This document shows, piece after piece, positions 24,873 to 35,753 of a stretch of 64,000 bases of DNA. The translations under genes and the position numbers were made by a program. Location: positions 30,975,288 through 31,039,287 of the forward strand of contig NC_079519.1 of the NCBI RefSeq assembly GCF_000801105.2, in the 5' to 3' direction. Within the stretch, counting starts at the first letter, position 1. Every line of letters begins with the position of its first letter. This DNA is from Raphanus sativus. Taxonomy: Eukaryota; Streptophyta; Magnoliopsida; Brassicales; Brassicaceae. The notes beneath the pieces are model-generated. The model did not search any database and was not told where the DNA came from. It saw nothing but the letters and a program-made list of their open reading frames with translations.

Positions 24873-26090
24873 TTAACACTCCACACACGCGCACGCGGCG
24901 CGTGTAATCATTTCCGGTAGATCCGCCGCTCTCCTCCACTCTCCATCCACCGTGTTATACAGCAACACAAGGCTCTCTCTCAGCCCCCTCTCGCTCCTCC
25001 CACTCCGTCGCAGCAAATCGTCAATGCACCCCACCACCTGAACCACCGCCACTTTATCCTCCACGCCGACACAACTAAACCTCACCGTCCCGTCTAACCT
25101 CACCTGCGCCGGCAGCGGAGGGCTCTTCAGCCGCGTCCATTCTCCGAATCCACCGCCTCCGCCGCGACGCGCGTCGAATCTCCAGAACGAGAGCTCCACC
25201 GCGTGGCTGCTCAGCACGTACACGTGTCCCACCGCCGCGCAAGCCGCCACCACGCATCCACCTCCGGGAACGGAACGGCTCCTCAGCCACTGACGCGATC
25301 TCACGTCGAAAAGATCCATCGAGCTCGCGTAGACGTGCGCCGCCGTGCCGCGCGAGGTCTCGTTTCCGATCTTCAGACCTCCGATCACGTAGAAGACTCC
25401 GTCCACCGCCGCTCCGATGCATCCGTACCTCTTCCGCGCCGCGTGAGTCACCACCTCCCACCGGTTTCTCTCCGGATCGTACTCTTCCACCGCCGCCGTC
25501 ACTTCCGAACCACCGCCTCCGCCGGCGACGTAGATCTTCCCGGAAACGACGGCGATCGCGAACTTTTTGCGCGGGAAAATCATCGGCGATCTCAGAGCAA
25601 CAGTTCCCATCCACGAATCGTATCTCAAAACCGCATTTCTACTAACGACGTAAACCCTAGGCCCGATCGCCGCCGCGCGAGAGTGAGACAGACTCCCCTG
25701 ACCACCGTCGGCGCAGACGGCGAGCGAGACTCTCCACGACGGAGTCTCAGACTGAACCTGCAAAACCGCGGCGAAAAGTCCGGAGTCGACTGCGGAGAGG
25801 GCGAAGAGAGAATGCCGGAGGAGGCCTAGGCGACGGCGGAGGTGGAGGAAGTAGGGAGAGAGGAGGAGGCGAGACCAGCGGCGGCACACGGCGGTGAGAG
25901 AAGGAATGGAAGAGGAAGGGACTCTGGAGAGACACTCGAGCAGCAAATCGTCAGGGAGAGAAGAGATCGGCGTGACGTTGGCCGGAGGATTCGCGTGGTG
26001 GATCGGGACGAGCGATTTGGCGTCGGAGGGATTGGGTAGGCAAGATTTCATGAGCCATGAGAAGTGCCGGGAGTTGCAGCTCTCTGACAT
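24873..26090 (-). CDS. F-box/kelch-repeat protein (At5g26960-like)
   Basis: A single intronless frame of 405 residues. An F-box lies at about residues 42-82 (ISSLPDDLLLECLSRVPSSS, then VCRRWSRLLLSPYF). Kelch-type repeats follow, seen as RVYVVSRNAVLRYDSW, GKIYVAGGGGG with VEEYDPERNRWE, and GVFYVIGGL. By family knowledge such proteins are substrate adaptors of SCF ubiquitin ligases; the target is unknown. The start at 26090 gives a leader of about 40 residues before the F-box. The gene is strikingly GC-rich compared with its AT-rich surroundings, which produces long shadow open frames on both strands. Position and length match Arabidopsis At5g26960. Confidence 0.92.
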   Translation of the reverse strand: MSESCNSRHFSWLMKSCLPNPSDAKSLVPIHHANPPANVTPISSLPDDLLLECLSRVPSSSIPSLTAVCRRWSRLLLSPYFLHLRRRLGLLRHSLFALSAVDSGLFAAVLQVQSETPSWRVSLAVCADGGQGSLSHSRAAAIGPRVYVVSRNAVLRYDSWMGTVALRSPMIFPRKKFAIAVVSGKIYVAGGGGGSEVTAAVEEYDPERNRWEVVTHAARKRYGCIGAAVDGVFYVIGGLKIGNETSRGTAAHVYASSMDLFDVRSRQWLRSRSVPGGGCVVAACAAVGHVYVLSSHAVELSFWRFDARRGGGGGFGEWTRLKSPPLPAQVRLDGTVRFSCVGVEDKVAVVQVVGCIDDLLRRSGRSERGLRESLVLLYNTVDGEWRRAADLPEMITRAACACVEC

Positions 26091-28799
26091 CAGATCTTTT
26101 TCTTACAGAACAAAATCTAATCCTAAAAATAGGAAATAAATAAATAAATCTCTGCGAGTTACCCAGTTTACGTTAAATAATAATTTATCAACGACTTAGC
26201 TTGTGTTTATGGTTATCCACTTATTCCCTTTAGTTTAATTGATTAAATAATCTCTAGTACAGCACTTTGTATTGCTTTGTACTTTAAATTAGATACTAGA
26301 TCCGGTCATACATCAAAATTATACAACTAACAGAAGAATTTTATTAGTAAAGCAGGGATTTAATTTGTTATTCTATTATGAGAAATTTCCTTAGATATCT
26401 ATTTTAAAATTTTTGTCACAAAATAATATCACAAGAAAGAAAATGACCAAATTAATTTTTATTGAATGGTAAATATGTATTGATAATCCTTATATCAATT
26501 AATCTAAAACTTACATTTAGAATTAAGAGGTGAAATTTTAGAAATATATTCAAATTTTTATAAATAAAAAATAAAAAAAAATTCAAAATAAAAAATGATA
26601 TTTTGGTCATTTTATTTTTTAAAAGCTATTTTGTGACAGAAACTTAAAATGGTTATTTAAGAGAATTGTCCAGTATTATTATAGGAAATGTTTGGATCGA
26701 CGATCTATTTCCTCACAAGAAATATCATATAACACCTAATGTCTTTCAAACTAAGATTTCATACTAAATCTCTCTGAAAAAAAAATTACAACTTATTTCT
26801 CTCCAAACTAAAACTTCACAACTCGAAACACACACAAATCCTACCTAATTGCAAAGTTATATGTATAAGCCAAAGAGATTACTTGCCTTTATGATACATT
26901 TAACTAAAAGGGACAAGTCGGAAATTTAATTTAATTTATTCGATAATGTGTTTTAAATAGATTACGAAAATGCAAAAACTTTATTTGAAACAGATGAAAA
27001 AAATATTTACACAAATTATGATAAAATTTGATATCATAATAAAAGTTTTATTTTAGCTTTTGATGTAGGACTCTTCCAATAATTATTTTTACTAATTCAT
27101 ATAGATTCGTTGTCTGTTTGAAATCCGCAATAAATTATTCTATTAGGTTAACAAACTGATTTTTGATTTAAAACTAAATTTTATTAAATATTATATTTTA
27201 AAATCTTATATAATGAAAATTGTTTTCTAACGAGGGTTGAGTCTGAAACTGAGGGTCTGGATTGGTAGGAAGCATGTTGAGGGAAACACTGAAACAACTC
27301 GAGAGCTCGGCAATAGAGAGAAGGGTGCACTATTAGGCGACCAAGGGAAGTGAGAGGATAAGATTTGAGACATGTTCTTCAAAAAAAAAATCATACACAT
27401 CTTGAAAATGTAAATCTAAAATACAAACAACAAAATCATATAAAAATAATAACCTAGATCACGAGTAAAGTATATCCTATCCGTAGGACGGACTGATCCT
27501 AGTTTTATATAAATCATATCGAAATGATATATTAAAACAAGCCTTTTAGGTATAATAATCGGCTCAATTTGGTCATTGCAAAACTCGAACTTGAATTTTT
27601 TTGCATTGTTTTTAGTTAATATCGAAATTACTGTATGAAATTATAACTGATTAGTCATACTTCAATTTTTCATACATTTGTACTTATGTGTAGTCTGTGA
27701 ATTGGGTAGAAACAGTTAGTCAAACTTTTTCTTATCTTTAAAATGTGTATATTTGGTTGGATCACGCAAAAATGTCAATTTTGAAAATAAAACTAGATCT
27801 AAAAAAAAATGAAATACTTTTAATAAAATTTAAATTATATATAAATCTGTTTTATAGAAAATTAAAAAATTTCCTCGTAGATTCCAAAATTTAAATACTT
27901 CAACTGTTGGATGTAAATAAATAATATTATACTATAATTTATTACAATGTATTTATAATAAATAAAAATATTATATTGAACTTTTTATTTACTTTTATTT
28001 TTTTTTAATTTTACAGTTTTACAAAATTATACCATTAAGTTTAAATAAAATTTATATATTGCAGAGGTGAAACGGATCCGAATTTCCAGAAAATTTAAGG
28101 AATCCGAGAAAGCTTTCGAATATCTGAAACTTGGACACACGTGTCACATGTCTAGATACTATATTATCCATGAGTTATTTGAATAAGAATCCAAATCGAT
28201 AAAAATATATTTTTTTAAATACTAAAATTCTAAATATTTTAAATATATATATGTATATAATATTATAAATTAGAATATAATATTATAATTATAAAAATAG
28301 TTTTAAGTATACGTATTAAGATTAGTATATAAAATATAATTATTAATAAAATTAAAATTTAATATATTTTAAAAATACAGATCCAGTTCTCGATATCGAG
28401 ACCTAAAAATCAAGATATTTTTGGATCCGAATTTGGTTTTGACGGATCTAAAATTTTACTATCCGGATCCGATTCGAACACTATAAATATCTTATTTTTA
28501 ATGCAAATTTCTGATCGTATCCAAATCACGAATAATAAATCACAGTCCCAATATATTATTCTTTTAGACTCAATACTGTGAAAAAATGATTTATTTTTTA
28601 ATATAGATAATTTTATTTACAAGGTTGTGTAGGATATGGTTTTGATGAATCTCTAATTATAAACTTTTTGATATCAGTTCATTGATTATAATATTTTATT
28701 ATATATTATTTTATTTCATAAGGAAACTTAATCTACTTACACGAGTATGATTTTATATTTATGAAATTACAAATGAAAACATCAGTTTAGTTTAATTTA
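26091..28799. other. Very AT-rich gene-free stretch
   Basis: No gene is supportable. A Helitron-like 3' terminus is seen near 27462-27512 (small hairpin CCGT/ACGG and then CCTAG followed by T), but I could not find a matching 5' end. Confidence 0.5.
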
Positions 28800-30538
28800 T
28801 ATTTGATTATATATAAGAATATTAATATATTCCAATTTTTGTTAATGTAAAATAATAGTTAATGTATTAACTGATTTAGTTTTATTTGTTATTAATAATT
28901 TAACTATCTTTTAGAATATATAAACACATCATTCAGAAAATTAAGTTACAATTTAACAAAAATAAAAATAATTACTAACTATTTATGGATTTTTATTAGT
29001 TTTTAAATATTGTTGTATTTTATTAATTACTTAAAATAAATTTTGCGAGATTTGTCTTACCAATAGTAAATAACCAAACTAAAAACCATTAAAATATTGT
29101 GAACTAATCAAAATTTATTATAAATTTATTTGATGTTATTACTTTTAAGAAAAATCTAAGAGAACAAAATAATCTAATGACATATTTGTTAAATAAAGAT
29201 TACTTTTAGACAGTATTTGATCCCAAAAAAAAGTCAGTATTATCATAATAGAATAGATCAATGTTTTAGAATATATTGCTTAACTGTAATAACAAAAGTT
29301 TTCAACATTAACCATGCATAACTCTTGCATTGCAAATTAAAATATTTATACTAAAAATTAGGACTGGATAAAATATCCGGATCCAAAAAACAAACCAACC
29401 CATTCCAAGAACATAGTAAAACTGATTGAATATCTAAATGAATTCAAAATTTTAATACTGAAAATCTGAAAGGCTGAAACTAAACATGTCTGTAACCAAA
29501 ATTATTTTGGATACCAAAATTATTTAAAGCACAATTTTATGCTAAAATATATTATTATTTTAGATTTAGTATGTATAAAATATCTAAAATATATGAAAAT
29601 ATCCAAATATGATGCAAAAACATTGTCACAAGTAAATATTTGAAATAGTTAAAATTTTGTAACTATAACTAAACTCTTGTACAATTTTATTAAACTGTGA
29701 TATTGATTTAATATAATACTTTTCAATACATTTTCTATCTTTAACCAATAAGATTTTTCAATTTAGAATTTTGTATCACATGATTTAAAATATGCTCACT
29801 GAAAATTTGAAACAAAAGAAATCAAGTTATTGCATATCAACTTTAAAATTATTGTATTTTTAAAATTTATATTAAACAATTAGTAATATGATAATTATTA
29901 CAATTAATTATGTAAAAAATAATTATGTTTGAAAAATAAAATAATCACCACACGGTTGCACGGATCAAGATCTAAATTAAAATTTAATACTTAATTTGTA
30001 TATTATATCAGTATAAGAATGGAACTGAGTATTTAAAATACTTATAAATGTTTCAAATATTTATATTGACTATTAATTTTATATTTTTGGATTAATCATT
30101 CGGGTTTGGTTTCTTACAAAGATCCGTTCGGCTATTATATATTTTGGATTGTATAATCAGATCAAACTTTTTGGTTATAGTTTGGTTCAGATCTCGGATT
30201 CCAGATTTTGTGTCCAACCACTCATAATCATAATAAATGCAATGAGATTTTCTTTTTGACAAAATCTACAAATGTCAAAAATGCAATAAGTTATTTTTGA
30301 CTAAATCTACAAATGCCATTTTGAACCTCCAAATTGATTCGAAACTACCCCATACAAGCAAATAGAAAGTAAATGTCAATTGTCTTTTTGCAAATAACAA
30401 ATTTAGCACACGAAATATATGGAAATTAATTAATAGTAAAACCTTCCCAAAGACCAAAAGTTATATATATAGACCTCTCTTGACCCATAAAATTAAGAAC
30501 ATTTTATTTGTCAACAGATTTCTTATAAAAAAAATAGT

Positions 30539-31037
30539 ATGGGTATTACAAATACTCTGGTAATATGTTTCATTGTGATATTAGCAGTTTCGATGCCCAA
30601 TCACAACGTTTTGACTTCAGGTATATTCAAAATTTTAGTTTATTTAATTTCTAATAGTGTTGATTATTTTTGAAACAATAGGTAAACATTAAACTGAAAC
30701 AAATTTGTGTTCGTATGTAAACATGCATTCAAATTCTTTTGTTAATATTATATTCATTTGGACATGCTATAACTGTCTTATATATATATATATATATATG
30801 TCATATTATATAGATGAATATGCAAATGTTTATTATATCAATCATAACGAATTTTTATATGATATAGGTGCAGAGATCCAGAAATTCTCATATGACCACT
30901 GTAAAACTCTGTGTTCGGATACATATGGATGGTTCGAGTGTCAACATGACTGTTTTGCAGCTGGCTACACAGCTTTTGGGAGCTGTGCTTCCCGTTCTCC
31001 TAAAGAACCTGAGCGATGTTGTTGCCAAAACAAATAG
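30539..31037 (+). CDS. Defensin-like cysteine-rich secreted peptide
   Basis: Two exons, 30539-30620 and 30868-31037, encode 83 residues. Exon 1 is a signal peptide (MGITNTLVICFIVILAVSMP), and the intron lies just after it, the usual structure of plant defensin-like genes. The mature part has eight cysteines spaced C-x3-C-x8-C-x3-C-x10-C-x10-C-C-C. A TATA-like ATATATATAG lies near 30464. By family knowledge, such peptides act in defence or in pollen-pistil and pollen-tube signalling; nothing here decides between these. I cannot assign a named subfamily, and the terminal CCC is unusual for a classical defensin. The exon junction keeps the frame (Gly codon split by the intron). Confidence 0.75.
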
Positions 31038-31385
31038 ACTCATATTTTCTCGGAAAATGGTGATTATGACCTTTAAAAATCCCTTAAACTATTGGACCTA
31101 ATTTGTCTTTTGTGATAAATGCGACACAATAAAAAATGTTTACAATTAACATCCAAGTTGTTTTCCTCTACACCTAGTATATTACAAAACATATTCTTAA
31201 ACATACTTTAAAAAAGTCGTTCAAAAAAAAACTTTAAAATTTGTGGAAAGACCGGGTCTATTGGTCAGGGTTTCAACGTTTGTACACCAAATTTGAGATT
31301 CGATTTCCAAAGAAAATGTAACTTTTTACAGATTATATAATGTAATAGGTTTCAAATTACTATAGACAGAATCACTCATTATGAT

Positions 31386-31560
31386 CATGTAATACGAGGA
31401 GAATCTTTATATCAAAAATGTCATACAAGTACAAACACCGTCCGTAAAATTAAATGTTAATGGAAAAGATACATGTAATACGAAGAGAACTTTATATCAA
31501 AAAATATGTCATACAAGTACAAACATTGTCCGTCAAATTAAATGTTATGGGAAAAGATAC
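31386..31560. repeat. Tandem repeat of about 86 bp, two copies
   Basis: Copy 1 starts at 31386 and copy 2 at 31472. Both contain CATGTAATACGA, TTTATATCAAAAA, GTCATACAAGTACAAACA and AAATTAAATGTTA. The unit is non-coding. Confidence 0.85.
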
Positions 31561-31740
31561 ATCGTAGAATCCTTGTTCAAAAAACTGTTCATCATACTTG
31601 CATATAAATGATGTTGTAATCGATGATTGATCAGTGTTTATACAAAAACATACTTTAAAATCAACATCTCTTATTTAACAGACGTTTCAGCGTGTGTGTG
31701 AAAGATCATTATTCGTTGTATGAGTTGGACCACAAGCAAA

Positions 31741-32339
31741 CCTAAACTATATTAAATATTAAAACTATAATATTATTGAATTATGATAAACTGCTTATAA
31801 AGTATGACTAGCCATATTTCATATTTTTGAAAGTAATTTACACTAAAATGAAAAGTTTAAATCATAGAAAGTGAACTAATCAACAGATTCTTATTCGATC
31901 GAGATACGGTCATCTCTGATTTTATGTTCTCTTGACCATAACTTCTACATGCATCTTACCATTGTGGATTACTAATGATATATTCGAGAATTTAACGGGT
32001 TATTCTCTCAGGACTTTTTACCTATGGCCTTTCTTTAGGTCCAAATCCTTATTGGAAAGTGGAAACCGTTGTCATTTTCCAAAAGACCAATTTTTCTAAC
32101 ATTGGATAACACACATTACATCATGATATAATTTTTAACTCTATTCCATCTGATAAACAATTACCTACAACATAAACAATAATGATGAGCAATTCCATCA
32201 ACAATAATTCCAGGATGAAGCTCTTCTTGAAACTCTTAGATCGATGAATGATTCTTAATATACGACGATGGACATAATCTCTACGCATCAGACGATCTCA
32301 ATGAATGAATGTGTCTACATTATTATGGAAAGTACTGAT
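31741..32339. other. Gene-free spacer between the two duplicated blocks
   Basis: AT-rich with no open frame of note and no recognisable element. Confidence 0.45.
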
Positions 32340-33710
32340 AAGAAACAATTCAAGAACAGTATGATATTTAACTTATTTTACTATGTAAGTTATTTAACTT
32401 AATTCAAAATATTAATATATCAATTTTATTGAATGTGTTAATTTATTTAATTAATAAATTTTATTAAAACCTGAACTATACTTATAGAATATATAAACTT
32501 ATTATTAGATTTTATATATATTTATATTTGGTTATTTATAAATTTATTTTATTAGTTATTAGTATTACACATTTGCCGATTTTATCAATTATTTTTAAAT
32601 ACAATTAAAAGTATTCTATGACAGTTACTGTAACAAAAGAAATAATAAAAAATAAAAGATACTGAAGGATATTGTGAATTAATAAATTTTATTATTTAAC
32701 TAATTATAAATTGATTTGACTTTGTTAACTTTAATAAAGTTCCAAAAGAACAATAAAAATCTAATTGCATATTTTATAAATAACCATGAAGTAAAAATTC
32801 TTCTCGGATAGTATTTTTATATAGAATAGATCAATGTTTTACCATATACTGCCTAACTATAATTACAAAAGGTTTCAACATTAGTCATGCATATTTCTTG
32901 CATTCAAATTAAAATATTGATTAGCCATAATGGTAATAAATGCAATAAGATTTTCTTGACAGAATCTACAAATTTGTGGGTGTTAGTGGAAATGACATTT
33001 ATAGTGATTATTAGAGTTTTCAAGTCTAGTGTTATTGGTTTATAGATTTTCATATTCTCATTAAAATCTAATATTATTGGTTTGATGATTCTATAAATCT
33101 ATACAAAATCATTTGTTATTCAAAAAGTTTAGATTTTAATGATTCTACCTATCTATTAAAGTAAATATTATTGGAGGTTGAGAATACTACATATTTTTTT
33201 TAGATTCTTAAATCATTACATTATTATACTTTCATAGATTTTCACAACATACAAAATTTTCTACGATTCTTCTAAAATTTAACAAATCTCATAATTTTTC
33301 GTATATGCGCCACAATATAAAAAATGGCGTTTATATCTACAAATGGCGTTACATCCTAAATAGATGGACTTTGTCATAGATGGGGCACAATATAAAAAAT
33401 GTGTTACAATTATACATTCGCTTTGTTTAATTTTCTCTGCACCTAGTATATTACAAAACATATCCTTAATAAGTATATTAGAACAGGATTTTTTTTTTTA
33501 AACCGAATGTTAGTCCTGCATGTTATTAAGAAACTTTAAGCTTTTTTCATTATGTAATGTATTATTAAACAATATTGAGTTTCATATTCCACATAGGACT
33601 CCAATATTGGCAATGCTTCCTAAACATAATATAAAACCAACATTTCTTAGTTAAATGACGCTTCAGTATGAAACTTTATTCATTGTTTGAGCTTGGATCA
33701 CATCACTATA
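32340..33710. repeat. Duplicated block, copy 2 (lacks the defensin-like gene)
   Basis: It aligns in order with parts of 28,800-31,740. Where copy 1 has the peptide gene (about 30,320-31,110), this copy has about 330 bp of unrelated AT-rich sequence (32985-33310), itself rich in ATAGATTTTCA-like words. No cysteine-rich frame is left. Confidence 0.6.
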
Positions 33711-34432
33711 ACATTGTTACTCTTTTTAACTTGATAGTATTGAAATAATAATTAATTTTATCCGTTTAAAAAGCTAACATAAATTAATTTAATTCGTTGA
33801 TATAATATTGATTTATTCATAATAATACAGATACGCACATAAGCGAGTAATCATCTGCTTCTTGGAAACAAAACTTCATACTATGACACGTACTGGATTT
33901 AATGTTTATTAATTTGTTATTTGTGGTTAGGGTCTACTTATGTTTTCTCAAGGTTTTGTACTCGGTATTGCTTGAGCGCGTTTAGTCTTGTATTTGTATC
34001 TTCAGTTTCAATAAATCTTTGGTTTGTTCATATTTTAGGATATCAATATACTCACAACCGTCCACTACACAAAATATTGATGAGTTTTTTTTCTTAAATA
34101 TTTTAATATGCCGTAAAACATTTATGTGATTGCTGTAAACAGCAAAATCAACTACCATCACAACATATCCTTTGATAAAAAAAAAAAACTACCATCACAA
34201 CATTTGTAGATGTGAACCTGAATACAACTCAACCTTTCAAAATGTAAAAAAATTCTACATCAACAATTAACCAACCGAATTATCTGTTTATTCTCATGTG
34301 TCATTGCAACTATCGGTCTTTCATAATATTTGTTCTATTCTCATTGGTCACTGCAAATTTTATTTACTAGTCACCAATTTAGCATGGTAATGCCAGTATT
34401 GTTCCTAATAGGCTGAACTTGTTGTGAATTAG
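33711..34432. other. Gene-free AT-rich stretch
   Basis: I see no gene or element here. A short duplication, ACTACCATCACAACAT, occurs at about 34151 and 34188. Confidence 0.45.
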
Positions 34433-35218
34433 TCCTATGTTACATGGAAACGGAAGCGGATACGCGGAAACAGAATCGCGTGGAAGCGTAGAAACGAGAA
34501 TTTAAAAAAAAATAGAAAGCGGAAACGTGTCGGAAGCGTATATTTATATATATGTATATATATATATCAAAATATATAGATTACAAATGTGACTAATAAT
34601 TTTAAATGATTTTATGTTAAAACCGTGAAACTATACATAAACTAAGTTTATAAGATATTATTAAACTAATTATTTTTTAATATTTCGTAAATAATTAACA
34701 TAATATATTTGAATATAGACAATATACAGTGAAACCTCTATAAATTAATAATGTTGGGACTACAACAAAACTATATTTTTTATTAATTTATAGAGATTAT
34801 TAATTTATCGAGATACTAATTGAACCAAAAACTCATTTTGGGACTATGAAATTATATTAATTTATAGAAATATTAATCTATCGATTATTAATTTAAAGAG
34901 GTTATATTGTATCTCTAATAAACCCTCAATGCATAAAGACAATATATAGTATTAGTTTTAATGTTTGTGTATATATATTCTCTATTTCACTATTATATAA
35001 AAACAATGTTTCTTATATTTTTATTTATTTATGATATTGTATTTTTTTAAAACGGGAGCGTGATTCCAAAATGAAATCGTAAGCTTCCAACGTGTTTTTA
35101 AAGAGGTATTTTTGGAAACGCATTGGAAGCGAGATTCCGAGAGCTTTCAAAAGCTTTCGATTCCGATTCCGGTTCCGAAGCGGAAAGCAGACGTCCGACA
35201 AAGCTTCCATACAACCTA
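34433..35218. mobile_element. Putative TIR element with GGAAACG/GGAAGCG-rich ends
   Basis: Both ends are rich in GGAAACG and GGAAGCG words on opposite strands. The outermost bases are imperfect inverted repeats (CTATGTTACATGGAA against CTAGGTTGTATGGAA). The flanks GTGAATTAG and GTGAATAAC could be a decayed 9-bp target duplication, which would suggest a Mutator-like element. A pogo-type MITE is nested inside. Confidence 0.5.
34727..34909. mobile_element. Emigrant/pogo-type MITE
   Basis: The left end is CAGTGAAACCTCTATAAATT and the right end the inverse, with AATTTAAAGAGGTTATATTG. TA flanks both sides (34725-34726 and 34910-34911). These are the known ends of the crucifer Emigrant/Lemi pogo-like family. 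At about 183 bp it has no transposase. Confidence 0.85.
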
Positions 35219-35753
35219 GTGAATAACCATCGTTTGGGAATTCGTAAGTTTGGGAGAAAATGTAAAATACTAAAATGTAAGACGAAGGAGATAATATAAA
35301 CAGAACTTGACAAATCTTGATACTCAGCATAACAAGAAGATTCAAGAGCATTGCATGAATAACAATATAAGTTATTGAAGTTTCACTTGTGTCCCATGGT
35401 CTACATACTTGCATAAATAATGAGTGATGCTTTTTGTCCATTGCCCACTACTAAAGTCTCATGGACTGCATCACTAGCCTGGCTTGTTCTTTTGCTATAT
35501 TATCCTATAAGTAGTAGGCCCTAATAAGCCAAGGAAAAATTGACTAATCTAAAGTAATTAGATAACGTTGTTGACAAAAAGACTTGGTACAATACGTAGA
35601 AGAAATGAAGTATTCAGGATTTCAGGTATGACAAATGTCGTTACCAAGCATTAATTGATAAACATGGTAGTTATATAATTTTAAATCGTCTTCGGTTAGA
35701 AAACCGTTCCAAATCAAAACATTGTCGAAATACAAAACAAAACAAAAAAAAAA

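Larger units (their letters stand above)
28800..31740. repeat. Duplicated block, copy 1 (carries the defensin-like gene)
   Basis: Several stretches here recur in order at 32,340-33,710: AATAGATCAATGTTTTA (about 29248 and 32826), then a piece ending CTTGCATT (about 29330 and 32900), AATAAATGCAAT (30231 and 32936) and ACACCTAGTATATTACAAAA (31171 and 33440). Copy 1 has an additional block of about 870 bp (about 29353-30225) ending in a decayed Helitron-like 3' terminus near 29950-29976, and it has the peptide gene. Boundaries are approximate. Confidence 0.65.

Noticed and set aside
25075..25829. Long open frames on both strands (179 and 208 codons) over the kelch gene
   Set aside because: They are shadows caused by the high GC content of the F-box/kelch gene; their Arg/His-rich translations match no family.
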